A stretch of 64,000 bases of DNA from Sweltsa coloradensis (GCA_024449915.1 JAMZAV010001458.1:62001-126000); one strand, 5' to 3'. Positions 51,801 through 61,282 are shown, counted from the first letter of the stretch. The notes: generated by a model from the sequence alone, not told the origin. Translations and numbers: made by a program.

Positions 51801-54800
51801 TTCAGCTGTGAATGCTGTGAGATATAGAAGTTGAGCCAAGCATTTCATTCTTTCTCCCTAGTTTCGCATTGAAAAGAAGTAAGATCATTTCGCCTGTTGA
51901 CGAGCGCCAAGCCAACCATTTTCGTTTTTGGTACGAGGACTCCAAAAAGTCAATGGCCAAGTAATTTTTTTTATGATTTTGAGTTTAAAATTTTTAACTT
52001 TTTTTTACCACGAAAATGGTTGGCTTGGCGCTCGTCAACAGGCGAAATGATCTTACTTCTTTTCAATGCGAAACTAGGGAGAAAGAATGAAATGCTTGGC
52101 TCAACTTCTATATCTCACAGCATTCACAGCCGAAGACTTTGGAAGAAGAGCTTGGCTGCCGTTTTTTTTTTTTTACAAATTTTTGTATTTTGGGGGGATA
52201 TCACATCTTTTTGTTGTTTGTTTCATATCAAGGCTTAAAATATGTAAAATATGTAAAGGTGGATACAGTGCCTTTAAAACAGATTGTCTAGAAACAAAAG
52301 CTACCATCTTTTTTTTGTTTACAATCTGTAGGCCTCGTTGGCAATATTCAATGTTTTTATTAAATTTAATATGGTTAATGTCGTCTTGGGTATTTGTGTG
52401 AATGATTTTTTGACTGGACTATAACACATTGACGCATAATTTTAATCAGCAATTAAAATATTAAAAATTGTTATAAATTGTAATAGTGTGGGTAAAATAT
52501 CGCTTGTCTCCTGGCGGATTATTATGTTTCATATTATTATGTAACATCATGCCAAATGCCATGCTGATAACTCATTCGGTACCTTTATGGTGAATGCTGG
52601 AAATCAAGGTAAAAATAATATAAACTATAAGGGATGGGGGTTGAAAAAATGTAGTTTAGGAAATGAAAATAGGCCGATTGGGTTAAAAAAACATTAAAAC
52701 ATAATTTTAATAACCACCTAATTTAAATATAACATCAATTTTAGATTAGAGCTATGAATTATTCCTATTTAATGGGGTGTTGAGGGTGGAATATCGCTTG
52801 CCTCTCGGCGCATTACTTTCATATTATTATGTACCATCATGTCAAATTACATGATGATAACTCATTAGGTGCCTTCGTGGTGAATGCTGGAAATCAAGAT
52901 AAAAATAATATAAACTATTAGGGATGGGGGTTGACAAAATGTGGTTTATATAAAAAAATATGCCGATTGGGTTAAAACACATTAAAACATAATTTTAATA
53001 ACTAATTTAAATAAAAATTAAATTTTAGGTTAGAGCTATGAATTATTACAATTCTAGGGGATTATTTAGGGGGTGTTGGGGGTGGAATATCGTTTGCCTC
53101 TCGGAGAATGATTTTTCATATTAGTATGTAGCATCATGTCAAATTTCATGCTGATAACTCATTAGGTGCCTTCATCCTTCATGGTGAATGCTGGAAATCA
53201 AGGTAAAAATAATATAAACTATTAGGGATGAGGGTTGAAAAAATGTGATAAAAGGAAATGAGAATAGGCCGATTGGGTTAAAGCACATTAAAACATAATT
53301 TAATAGGCCTAACTTGAATAAAAATTCAAATTTGGTTTAGAGTTATCAATTATTTCAATTTTAGGGGATGATTTAGGGGGTGTTGGGGGTGGAATATCGC
53401 TTGCCTCTCGGCGAATGATTTTTCATATTAGTATGTACCATCATGCCAAATTTCATGCTGATAACTCATTAGGTGCCGTTATGGTGAATGCTGGAAATCA
53501 AGATAAAAATAATATAAACTATTAGGGATGGGGGTTGACAAAATGTGGTTTATATAATAAAATATGCCGATTGGGTTAAAACACATTAAAACATAATTTT
53601 AATAACTACTTTGAATAAAACATCAATTTTAGATTAGAGCTATGAATTATTCCAGTTTTAGGGGTTGTTGGGGGTAGAATATCGCTTAATTGCCTATCGG
53701 CAGATTATTTTTCATATAATTATGTACCATCATGTCAAATTTCATGATGATAACTCATTAGTAGAGGTCCTTGAAAGTGGTTTTATTTTGTAGTGAATTT
53801 CGTTTTTAAAATTTAAAAATTCGGTGTTATTGGGTTAAAGCTGTATTTCAGTTGTTTTATCTATATTTAGCAATTTATATGCGAGTAATTTTTCGTTTCG
53901 ACTGTTGTATTATTCTAGCCACATATCAAACAAGTTTTTAATGTACTTATAAACAGACTGGGTTTAGTTACTAAGACTAAATTCTTAATTTTTCTGGTAG
54001 TTATTTTAATAACACCTTTTGTTGATTGAAACTGTACTGCATACAATAGTGAAAATTACCCCCGTAATTTAACAAAAATTCCATTTTTAGTGCTTTTCGT
54101 CGCTAAAAACAGATTTTTTGTGAATTTCGGTGTTATAGTGTAATTTTACACATATTTCGCTGTTTGGCGGTGATTCAATTTGTCATTCTGTTCTAGATTT
54201 GATCAATTCATGCTCATTTTTTTAAAATTGAAAGATTTACACCCTATTTTGGTTTTATCGTCCAGTAGCGAAATACACGTACCTCTACTCATTAGGTGCC
54301 TTCGTGGTGAATGCTGGACATCAAGGTAAAAATAATATAAACTATTAGGTAGTGGGGTTGACAAAATGTGGTTTCTATAATGAGAATAGACCGATTGGGT
54401 TAAAACACATAAGAACAAAATTTTAATAACTAATTTGACTAAAAATTCAATTTTGGGTTAGAGCTATGAATTATTTTAATTTTAGGGGATGATTAAAGGG
54501 GTGTTGGGGGTGGAATATTGCTTGTCTCTCGGCGGAAGTATGTGAGTCTGAGGTACATCTAAGTGTGGTCCAAGTTTCATAGTTCTAAGATGTACCGTTT
54601 TCTCTGTAGGCTCTTATTCCCCTCTGGCAGAATCCACTACCCCCCCCAACCACACAGCCAGCCAGCCGGACGATTATCGTCTATATTTACGCACTTTTTT
54701 AACACAGAACGGGTTATCGGATCGGGATGATTTTTTTTTGGTATGTCATGGACCACATATCAGGTCATATACCGAGTTTCAAGATTGTAAATCTTTCGGG

Positions 54801-57800
54801 ACGGCGTGTGCAGAAAGCTGGAAATCCCCCTCCCTATGTAAATCCCTATGTTGACTTCGGTATAGGTTCTAGTAGTAGTTTAGTTCTCACTGGAGGCATA
54901 CGGCACTGTGTATTATGGGGCCTCACCCTTATAGTACTTGTGAAAAATTCTTTTGAAGACTTCAAGAAAACAACCCCTTACAGTATTTCGGCCCTCAACC
55001 CCCTCAACCCTGCAGACTGCCACTGCCTAGATAACAGCGTATACACTCTAAATTAAAAAGAGCGGAAAAACACTCAAATCGAGTGAAATTTCGCTCCTTT
55101 TTTAGCTTGTATTTGCACCACTCTTTCTGAGTGACCACCACTCCTAGAATTGAGTGAAATAATTCCACTCAATTATAGAGCGAAATTTTCACTCCGAAAT
55201 AAGGGTGATAATCGCTAATAAAAGATCGAAATTCACTCAAATAATAGCAATATTTTGGCTTCAAAGATACTCTCTATTTAGGCTATTAATAACTCAAATA
55301 GAAGCGAAAATCACTCAAAATTGAGACAAACTAACTTCCCTAAAAAATATCGAAATTCAATCAAAAAGTAGAGGTTGGAGGGAAATGGAGATCAATCGCT
55401 CAAGTAGCTTTAAATTCAGTATACGTATTGCATATAGGTATACATGCTATATTATGCTATTTTCAACTCATGTTAATAGGTCAATATCTTAAAACTACAA
55501 AATAGTATTATAGCAGCTGTATGCAAACATCACATTGATATGTAGATGGACGACTGCGTTCTCTCACCTCACTGTGGACGCCTATGAAAAGGCATGCATA
55601 TAATAATTTCCATTAAGTTTTATCTAGGCCTACACATGATATATTATGTTGTTTTCAACTAAAACAATGAAAACACAATGAACTATTCGTGCATATAGAA
55701 GTACAACAGATGTCGACATTTAGGCCCTACCTTTTACTTTGCGGCGTTTTCCGCAGAAATGCCCTTCCTATTAGAACGTTGCACACTTCATCACTACACC
55801 AGTCATAACCATTTTTCCTTGAAGACTTACACTGGCAATGCGCACACGGTCACGAACTAACGGACACTGACGAGTTGGTTTCGACGATGCTGGACGTGGA
55901 CAGAGGACCGTTGATATATATTGGAATGCCCTACCTCGTTCTTTGTCATGAGTACATGAAAAACAATTATTACCAGTGACATGTTTGAAACGTCGCCGGT
56001 AAAATCTCTGCTATTCATCCCCTAGACTTGGCCCCCGATCAGGACAATACAGTAGACATACAATAAGGAGAAGACCCATTCATCGCTTAGATAAATCTCA
56101 ACACTAATCCCTTGAACAAGCTTTATGCATCGCTCACTATTGACTCAACATCGCTAACTAAAGAGCGGTGTCACATGGTCACTCAGCACATTTGAGCTAA
56201 ATAATGATCACCCAATACATCGAGTGACAATACCAGTTAAAAATGAGTGACGAACACTCAAAACGAGTGAAGTGACCATTCGCTCGGCGTATTGAGTGAA
56301 ACAAACCACTCAAATAATTTAGCGTGTACATCAGTGAATTACTTTTTATTCTCTTTTTTATATTATGCATAGAATAACTTTATTCAGCTTGATGTGCACA
56401 TGGTACAAGTATAACTCCAGAAGGTGAATATAGACTGAGGTAACATACAAGAAGTATAAGAACTATACTTCTTATACTTACTACTAGTAAATGCAAATGC
56501 ATATGTCGTTGTCGTTAATAAACATAATGTAATGTGGCATAGTATAGATGAACTAACTTATAAGGTTTAACATAATGATGATAAAATTGGTCAATGCATT
56601 ACATTAAAATTAGGCAGAGAGGATTCATGGAGCGAGTAGAAACTTTAAGATACAAGAAATGATTTAATGTTTGATTTTAAAAGTTGGAATTGAGGAAGAG
56701 GTTCGAATATTTTTGGGTAACTTGTTATGGACAGTTAGGGCTAGATATTGTGGACCTTTCGAGAATATGGTTAGTTTATGATTGGGGATGTGAATTTGGA
56801 AATTTACTCTAGTAAAATGGGTGTGATCAGAAGAGTTCAGTGGGAAAAGGCCGGAGTAGGAACGGACAAATGTCGCGGCAGCTTCAATAAGGTTGTAGGC
56901 CAGAGGAGGTATTACTAGCTCCTTGAAAAGCTCTCTAAAAGGAAGCCTCCTCGAAAACCAGCTAAGATGCGGACTGCTCTGTTTTGTAGGAAATTCTGGT
57001 CGCTTGGGTGGATGCGTCCAAGAAAAGAAGGCCATATGAGTGAACATGCGAGAAGTTAACCATTTTGAGTATATGAGGATGAACTTGCGAATACTCTCCC
57101 CCCCCCCCCCCGGGCCATCAAATTCCAACTCGACACCTTCTCGCGGTTTGGCCCGTGAATAGGGAAGTTTCACTCCCTGAAACTAATGGCGAGCTCTGGG
57201 TCGTCGTCGGGGAACCCCTTCCCTTTGACTACCTCCCCGACGGCGACGACAATGACAACACGGACGGATGACACAGACGGAGACGACCACGACGTGGGGG
57301 AACCCCTGCCCTCCCCATATGCTTGTGGCTGGTTCTGACCAGCACAGGCCTGTCCACCCCTTGTCCCCCGCGTCATCCCTTACTTCCCTCCCGTCGTCTC
57401 GATTAGCCAAGTTGCATAAATATGAGACGTAAAGCAATATCCGATCAATCTCCCCCCCCCCTCATCGACATTGCACTTTACCTTGAAATCGTGCTTGGCG
57501 TAGTAAGTATGCTTCATTCGAACTTCATCATATAATATAGCCAATAGAAGAATTAATCCATTATAATATTGGGGACTCCCCATTAGGGCTCTTCGCGGGT
57601 ATGTGTACAAAGTAGCTTCATCGTTGTAGCCATCTTCTAGCGTCCACTGGCTTTGTGGCATTTCGGTAAAAGGCATTCTGTAGATTTTTTCTCTTTGTAT
57701 TCTGTGAACACAAACCAAAATATATTGTACGTACGTATTTTAACAACTTGAATCCATGCACTGTAGTTTGTAACTCATTTATTCATTTAAATATTATATA

Positions 57801-60800
57801 TAAATCAAAACGACAGTGCTGGCTCGAGCGTTAAACGCGCGACTCTGATTTGGAAGGTCCCGGGTTGAAATCCCGTCGAGACCGGCAATCCTGACCGAAG
57901 GTTTTCCTCATTCGTTAATGTGATTGCAAGGGAATGAGTATTCTTAAACAAACCTCAAACATCCCTTCACAATCATCCAAAGTCCAAAATACCTAGTTAG
58001 ACACGGAAGAGGGGCATGAATTGCACCCTGGACAGGGTTCACACGAAAATTATATATAAGTGTAATATACTTGATACATTAACAAATGTTTAAGCATCAG
58101 GGAATGAATCCAATGTATTTTTGTATTGTAGCTTTACGTGAACAAATACTTACACGTCATCTTGATACAAGTCTTCAACATCAACCAAGTTGGATGTGTA
58201 GCAAAAACCATCTTCTGTCAATAATGGTGTGTAAAACTTCTCTAAAATGAGTTGATAATTAGTGAGCAAATACCTAGTGAATATCAAAACGTCTTCTAGC
58301 TCTGGAGTAATCTGAACAATAAGAGAACATTCAGTAAATATCCAACATGATAAATATGGGTGTTGCCTAGAAGAGGCTATTACCCCCCCCCCCCCCAATT
58401 TTTTAACGCATAATTTATAACAAGACTATTTAAAAAAATCTTGTAACTGATTTTAAACCAATTATTCAATTTTTTTTCATGAAATTTACGAAAATTTGCG
58501 TTTTGGGAAATTTCTTAAATCGGCTTTAACTTGCTTCTTTATTGTTCCACATAGATACTGGAGCACCATACAAATCTAAAATAACATCGTGCCATTGAAA
58601 CTGTGCAGAAATATACACTCAAACACACAAAAAATATGCATTCTAAAATCACACCCCGTCTTGGTAAGCAGCATATTTTGACCGAACCACTTGCCCAAAT
58701 TACAAAACAAAATAGATAGGATTTACTTAAAAGGCTGCTGGGACGTCAATATTGGCCAGTATTTTTTGGATCAAAATCCTCCAAGGTCACGGGGCTTAAA
58801 TATCGTCCTCATGTTATTTCTTATGGGAGATTTTTTTCGATGGGACCTAGCTCGAAAAATGTCATGTTTGACAATTTTTTGGGAGGTCATGGTGGCCCCA
58901 ATAATTTTTCTGCTAATTGCTAAATTCATTACTAGGTAGCCTGAATAAAATATATTTTTTGAGTTTAGCGGTTAAATACCCCTTTAAAGAGGTATTGCCA
59001 AAGGTTTTAACATTAGATCTAGATCCAGAAGTGCAATATAATTTATTGAAGATACACACATAAAATCCTAAAAAAAAAGAGAGAAGAGAAACCTAACATA
59101 TTATTATACGATATGATGATTATAGATAATATTTTATGCATCAGTAGATAGCAAACAGAGTAATACATATACTAAAATAATTAAGTTAAAAATATAATTA
59201 AGTTACAATGAATACATAACAGTTATAATGAGAAGAAAAAACATAACTTTTTATTTATTTTAGAAGGAGGGGCATTTAGAAGTTTACAGACATACCTTTT
59301 GAAAGCGACCAAAGACATATTGTGGATGTCAACTCCTTGGTCTACAGCAGTGTTATAATCTAGGTGCCCGTTAGCCCTTATACAGCAAGCAGAGTTGGGG
59401 TGATTTCGAGGTGTCACCCAGCCGTCATGAAACGTGATGTGTACTTGAAAACTTTCAAAATTGAGGGGATTTAGGTACCTGACAACACATGCCAAATTTG
59501 CTTGGGATACGAGCATTCCTTCTTGGTGAAAATATGGTTTGAAACATTTTCTAAATTACTTTAAGGATGTTAGCTATGCTAGCTACTGCTTCTATTCTAT
59601 TAGGGTCTAATTCGTCAATTTCAATCGGCCCGCGATTCTGACCAAACGGGTGGGGCTACAACGTTAATATTTCACATGTACATTAAGGTTATAGTGATAT
59701 AAGGTCTTTTGAAAGAAAAAGTTAAAAGTTTGCTGGTAGGCTTCCAAATAAAGGTTTCAATATAAGCATTATATAAGAATATAATCAACAAGTATCTATA
59801 GTTACTTAACTTTGATCGACTACATTGTTTACAAAAAGCAAGTCTTTGGGCCACTAGATATTTAACATCCTATTGTTAATAGGCAATTCCATAGAAATAA
59901 AATCAACTTTGATACAATTATTACATTTTAACTAGGAAGCTTCGCAAACGCTTTTTCAGGCGCGTTGTTGGATGAGCGTCATATTTTAAACGAAAAAAGC
60001 ATAAAATTGCTATTTTCATGAGAAATTATTTTTCGATTGCTCTCACATTTCACACTAATATATTAATTAATAAAATTAAGGTTCTGTAAAAAAATCATTA
60101 CATTCGAATAAAGCATGTAGGTGTTATAAGTCGAAGAATTGTTTTAAAAATAAAAAAAAGTAAAATTGCGATTTTAATAAGAAATAATTTTTCGATTGCA
60201 CTCAAATTTTGCACGAATACATAAATACATAAAATTCAGGTTCTGTGAATAAATCATCACAATCGGATAAAGAATGTAGGTGTTATTAATCGACGAAAGT
60301 TTAAAAAAATCGAAAATAATCTTAAACTTGCGATTGTCATAAGAAATAATTTTTCGATTGCGCTAAAAAAGTGGCAGTTCTAAGTTCAGAGATTTCTAAG
60401 GCCTCCAGTAAATTTAATCGTAATTGGAGTATCGGTTTAGCCGGAATCGTATTAACAGACAGTCAAAAATATAAAGAGAAGAAGAAAAAAATCGGAATGG
60501 TGAAATGGAATCTTTGCTTCGCTCATCAAACAAATAATTTTGCAATGGAACTTGAAAAAAAATGGGATCACATAACCAAAACTTGTAAAAATACAACCAA
60601 ACCTTACACACTCAAAAGAAATTAGATCTAAAAAAGGGTCTAAGATAGTCAACACTAGTCTGATCAGCCAACCAACGAGACGAGACTTACCCGTCTAAGA
60701 TAGTCAACACTAGACTCATCAGGCTGGTACTGGGATGCTGATCAGCCAACCAACGAGACGAGACTTACCCGTCTAAGATAGTCAACACTAGTCTCATCAG

Positions 60801-61282
60801 GCTGGTACTGGGATGCTGATCAGCCAACCAACGAGACGAGACTTACCGTCTAAGATAGTCAACACTTGACTCATCAGGCTGGTTCTGGGATGCTGATCAG
60901 CCAACCAACGAGACGAGACTTACCCGTCTAAGATAGTCAAACACTAGTCTCATCAGGCTGGGTACTGGGATGCTGATCAGCCAACCAACGAGACGAGACT
61001 TACCCGTCTAAGATAGTCAACACTAGTCTCATCAGGCTGGTACTGGGATGCTGATCAGCCAACCAACGAGACGAGACTTACCCGTCTAAGATAGTCAACA
61101 CTAGTCTCATCAGGCTGGTACTGGGATGCTGATCAGCCAACAACGAGACGAGACCTAACCGTCTAAGATAGTCAACACTAGTCTCATCAGGCTGGTACTG
61201 GGATGCGCCCCCTAGCCACGTACAACCGTCGACGTTTAACAACATACACATGTTTAGTAGACTCTTCATCTTTTCAATCTTC
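39683..61282 (-). CDS. Pickpocket (DEG/ENaC) sodium channel, gene span
   Basis: Eight exons: 61,282-61,159, 58,311-58,154, 57,701-57,482, 49,754-49,481, 46,150-46,088, 42,178-41,938, 41,104-41,013 and 39,804-39,683. Junction phases run 0, 2, 0, 1, 1, 2, 1 and all match. Together they encode about 430 residues: most of the cysteine-rich extracellular domain, the pore and TM2. The intracellular N-terminus and TM1 are not found before 64,000. Pickpocket channels are trimeric amiloride-sensitive cation channels of the plasma membrane in insect sensory neurons and epithelia (family knowledge). I cannot tell which paralog this is. No frameshift appears in the exons assigned. The introns hold nearly all repeat types of the window. 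Confidence 0.88.
39875..40540. repeat. ACTAGG-superfamily (type E2) pieces
   Basis: CGCAAACGCTTTTTCAGGCG at 39,884 and its inverted form at 40,502 bound AT-rich units of about 155 bp containing CAGAACCTTAATTTTATGAA. Another end, GCGAAGCTTCCTAGT, stands at 40,660. Confidence 0.65.
41013..41104 (-). CDS. Pickpocket-type channel, exon 7 of 8
   Basis: Acceptor TTTCCAG, donor GGTAAGT; phase 2 in, phase 1 out, 92 nt. Reads TSRFQIGLSNINFVAQQRTE then LFGQTDFF, the segment just before the pore in pickpockets. Confidence 0.9.
41389..41706. mobile_element. Palindrome with CTGAGGA-stem-GAAAC arms
   Basis: GTTCTGGTTGCTCACTGGGT at the left recurs inverted at the right end; arms meet near 41,545. Each arm holds a block GAAGCCACC...GGTGGTGAAACG. 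This block is common at the ends of Penelope-like and some other retroelements (from memory, unverified). No open frame belongs to it. Confidence 0.75.
41938..42178 (-). CDS. Pickpocket-type channel, exon 6 of 8
   Basis: Acceptor TTGTTTTAG, donor GTAAGT; phase 1 in, phase 2 out, 241 nt. Reads AKQMGKIWEDSRLNVND, then TDCGCLPSCTSLTYKVIATT. CxCLPxC is the hallmark of the second cysteine-rich domain near the membrane. Confidence 0.92.
42290..42800. repeat. Inverted pair of tRNA-like SINEs (family 5)
   Basis: Minus-strand head at 42,345-42,426 and plus-strand head at 42,711-42,790. Both have CTAAGCTACCGGGAC or its complement, B box GGTTCGATACCC, and an anticodon-like stem around GACCGGCAATC. Tails with CTACGGGAGTGTTTCCC lie on both sides, so flanks are inverted copies too. 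Tail-only pieces occur near 7,480 and 39,280. Confidence 0.75.
42800..45330. other. Channel intron, nothing recognised
   Basis: AT-rich. At 43,485-43,565 there is a GGGATTCGAGACC motif resembling a B box in inverse, possibly an old SINE. No coding motif. Confidence 0.35.
45336..45605 (+). mobile_element. ACTAGG-superfamily (type E2), terminal part
   Basis: GATTTCGAAGGCCTCCAGAA, GGAGTATCGGTTTAGCCGG and the end CTACGCTCATCCAATAAT match 48,890-49,095 and 60,385-60,535. Confidence 0.75.
45670..45852. repeat. 39-bp tandem array, ~4.7 copies
   Basis: Unit begins TTGTGTTCTGTTGGTATAAG and ends GCATTAGATTAAA. Its length is a multiple of three, so the open frame through it is an artefact. Confidence 0.9.
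46088..46150 (-). CDS. Pickpocket-type channel, exon 5 of 8 (63 nt)
   Basis: Acceptor TTCTTAATAG, donor GTAAGC; phase 1 at both ends. Reads LKKTTICNAERKYHCYRDFT, joining HFMPR on one side and AKQMG on the other. The TxICxxxxxxxC pattern is conserved in pickpockets. Too short to be found as an open frame. Confidence 0.9.
46200..47600. other. Channel intron, mostly unassigned
   Basis: Contains a short palindrome at 46,943-46,979 (listed separately) and otherwise nothing recognised. Confidence 0.4.
46943..46979. repeat. Joined ends of the 6-bp-TSD element
   Basis: GATATTAAACCCCTA is immediately followed by GTAGTTAAATATCAATAGG. These are the two terminal sequences of the 1,541/18,644 family with the interior absent. 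Confidence 0.5.
47607..47840 (+). repeat. Dispersed repeat with (GT)n, related to 5.6 kb
   Basis: Starts GTTGAACGAGTGAGCGTAGC, contains (GT)n at 47,686-47,708, and continues GAAAATCAGCCGAA to TTGCGATTTAAACC as at 5,716-5,825. Confidence 0.75.
48128..48216 (-). repeat. SINE family 3 head, minus
   Basis: Minus strand TCTAGTTGGCTAAGGCGCCC and a B-box-like GGTTCAATGG, next to an A-rich tail. It abuts a MITE edge at 48,217 exactly as at 36,757. Confidence 0.7.
48217..49276. mobile_element. ACTAGG fold-back MITE split by an E2 insertion
   Basis: Left arm ACTAGGGAAACGCCAAAGT starts at 48,217 and the right arm ends GGCGTTTCCCTAGT at 49,276. Between them lies a complete E2 element (48,313-49,095) that starts ACTAGGAAAACGC and ends CTACGCTCATCCAATAAT, with three ~155-bp inner units around 48,500-48,880. 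Confidence 0.8.
49481..49754 (-). CDS. Pickpocket-type channel, exon 4 of 8
   Basis: Acceptor TTGACCCTAG before 49,754, donor GTGAGT after 49,481; phase 0 in, phase 1 out, 274 nt. Reads IYLHSPNEFPQASHHPVFLV, GYSPEKRQCYYESERKLLFF, YTQSNCELECYTNYTLATCG and CVPHFMP. HSPxExP and the C-x3-C...CxCVPxxMP pattern define the family. Confidence 0.95.
49888..50648. mobile_element. Fold-back element of opposed minisatellites, 10-bp TSD
   Basis: Direct repeats CCTGATTAAG stand at 49,878-49,887 and 50,649-50,658. Just inside, AAAAGAGCGCCGCAA at the left is inverted at the right (about 50,625-50,637). From there a ~16-28-bp minisatellite (GAGCGACAGGCCAATAA and variants) runs inward on the left to about 50,175, and its inverted form runs on the right from about 50,440. 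The centre is unique and includes GGCGTTTTCCTAGT at 50,190. No coding. Confidence 0.85.
50660..51455. other. Channel intron, nothing recognised
   Basis: AT-rich. A short inverted match (AAGACCAAAACTA at 50,722 and TAGTTTTGGTCTTC at 51,412) frames the stretch and suggests an old inverted-end element of about 700 bp. Confidence 0.4.
51460..51690 (-). repeat. SINE family 3 within inverted tails
   Basis: The minus-strand tRNA-like head (GGTGGTCTAGTTGGCTAAGG, GGTTCGAACTCC) lies at 51,500-51,578. TATTTAATACAATTCAGAAG on the left recurs inverted on the right at about 51,634-51,655, again enclosing the head in inverted tail sequence. Confidence 0.7.
51735..52192. mobile_element. Fold-back element, longer relative of 25.3 kb
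   Basis: CAAAATACAAAAATTTGTAA and its inverse bound the element. The centre holds a further inverted pair, GCGCCAAGCCAACCATTTTC and its complement, that is missing at 25,505. Confidence 0.85.
52485..54530 (+). repeat. ~295-bp tandem array, interrupted
   Basis: The marker GAATATCGCTTG recurs at about 52,497, 52,791, 53,087, 53,394, 53,679 and 54,515. Spacing is 285-307 bp once the 534 bp of the inserted element at 53,762 is subtracted. Units share TTTCATGCTGATAACTCATT and GGTGAATGCTGGAAATCAAG. Confidence 0.9.
53762..54287. mobile_element. hAT-like MITE with 8-bp TSD
   Basis: 526 bp. Starts TAGAGGTCC and ends with the inverse GTACCTCTA. Flanked by CTCATTAG at 53,754-53,761 and 54,288-54,295; this octamer is single-copy sequence in the neighbouring tandem units, so the duplication is certain. 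Eight bases and TAGAGGT-type ends fit hAT. No transposase. Confidence 0.88.
54540..54835 (-). repeat. Dispersed repeat R24, inverted copy
   Basis: GAGGTACATCTAAGTGTGGT, GTTATCGGATCGGGATGATT and GAGTTTCAAGATTGTAAATC are the complement of 24,390-24,620 sequences. Confidence 0.8.
55036..56331. mobile_element. Element with TACAC(T/G)CTAAATTA ends
   Basis: TATACACTCTAAATT on the left and AATTTAGCGTGTACA on the right are inverted. Both ends are rich in dispersed CACTCAAA / GAGTGAAA words. The interior has no open frame I recognise. Length 1.3 kb, non-autonomous. Confidence 0.7.
56340..56640. other. Channel intron, nothing recognised
   Basis: Contains a near-palindrome ACAAGAAGTATAAGAACTAT-type word at 56,445-56,480. 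No gene. Confidence 0.3.
56655..57130 (-). pseudogene. Reverse transcriptase C-terminal remnant
   Basis: Minus strand reads FSRRLPFRELFKELVIPPLA, then YNLIEAAATFVRSYSGLFPL, SDHTHFTRVNFQIHIPNHKL and ALTVHNKLPKNIRTSSSIPT, the usual end of non-LTR ORF2 (CRELFKELxILxLPxLY; LYNxLPxxIK). It reaches its own stop near 56,640. The RT domain itself is absent. Confidence 0.85.
57482..57701 (-). CDS. Pickpocket-type channel, exon 3 of 8
   Basis: Acceptor TGTGTTCACAG, donor GTAAAG; phase 2 in, phase 0 out, 220 nt. Reads WTLEDGYNDEATLYTYPRRA and YNGLILLLAILYDE, ending HDFK. YPRRAL...GLxxLL is conserved in insect pickpockets. Confidence 0.9.
57815..58055 (+). repeat. SINE family 2, full copy
   Basis: Head GCTGGCTCGAGCGTTAAACG with B box GGTTGAAATCC, then GTCGAGACCGGCAATCCTGA and the end GAGGGGCATGAATTGCACCC. 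It lies in the intron between channel exons 2 and 3, 100 bases from exon 2. Confidence 0.8.
58154..58311 (-). CDS. Pickpocket-type channel, exon 2 of 8 found
   Basis: Acceptor TTATTGTTCAG, donor GTAAGT; phase 0 in, phase 2 out, 158 nt. Reads ITPELEDVLIFTRYLLTNYQ, then FYTPLLTEDGFCYTSNLVDV. TxxGFCYTFN is the most conserved extracellular motif of the family. Confidence 0.93.
58383..59220. other. Channel intron, nothing recognised
   Basis: Begins with a C-run (58,383-58,397). The plus-strand open frame 58,691-58,939 has no motif. Confidence 0.35.
59296..59760 (-). other. Exon-like segment plus attached repeat
   Basis: The open part 59,516-59,223 reads MLVSQANLACVVRYLNPLNF, ESFQVHITFHDGWVTPRNHP, NSACCIRANGHLDYN and DIHNMSLVAFKR. 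CAG before 59,478 and GTATGT after 59,296 could splice it as a 61-codon phase 2-2 exon, which cannot fit the phase 0 channel intron it lies in. Three cysteines suggest an extracellular domain; I do not recognise the family. The high-coordinate side (59,520-59,760) carries the GGTGGGGCTACAACGTTAAT repeat. A decayed copy with the same neighbour is at 3,943-4,352. Confidence 0.5.
59932..60537. mobile_element. ACTAGG-superfamily element (type E2)
   Basis: Starts ACTAGGAAGCTTCGCAAACG, contains AT-rich ~150-bp units (AAAATTAAGGTTCTGTAAAA), then GGAGTATCGGTTTAGCCGGA, and ends CTTCGCTCATCAAACAAATA. Confidence 0.8.
60640..61207 (-). repeat. 78-bp tandem array containing exon end and splice donor
   Basis: About seven units of 77-80 bp. 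On the minus strand each unit holds the last 16 codons of channel exon 1 found here (ASQYQPDETSVDYLRR), the donor region and about 30 bases of intron. Perfect GTAAGT donors start at 61,081, 61,003, 60,923, 60,846, 60,768 and 60,690. The unit adjoining the exon reads GACGGTTAGG, so the original donor position has no GTAAGT. Confidence 0.9.
61159..61282 (-). CDS. Pickpocket-type channel, exon 1 of 8 found
   Basis: Acceptor TTCTGTTGCAG before 61,282; phase 2 in, 41 codons. Reads IEKMKSLLNMCMLLNVDGCT and SQYQPDETSVDYLRR, matching the pickpocket pattern KxxFLxxLC...LRxV before the TDEGFCYTFN exon. The family-consistent end is CGG followed by GTAAGT (phase 0), but this donor is changed in the adjoining unit and intact only in the following tandem units. 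Splicing from a later unit would add out-of-frame codons. Confidence 0.8.

Noticed and set aside
58691..58939. Membrane-protein-like open frame
   Set aside because: Hydrophobic character comes from T-rich intron DNA; no start context or homolog pattern.
59223..59516. Missing N-terminal exon of the pickpocket channel
   Set aside because: No TM1, no pickpocket motif, and phase 2-2 borders do not fit between the flanking channel exons.
60640..61207. Regular ~78-bp repeats, CRISPR-like at first sight
   Set aside because: There are no variable spacers; the whole unit is repeated and it derives from a channel exon in an animal gene.
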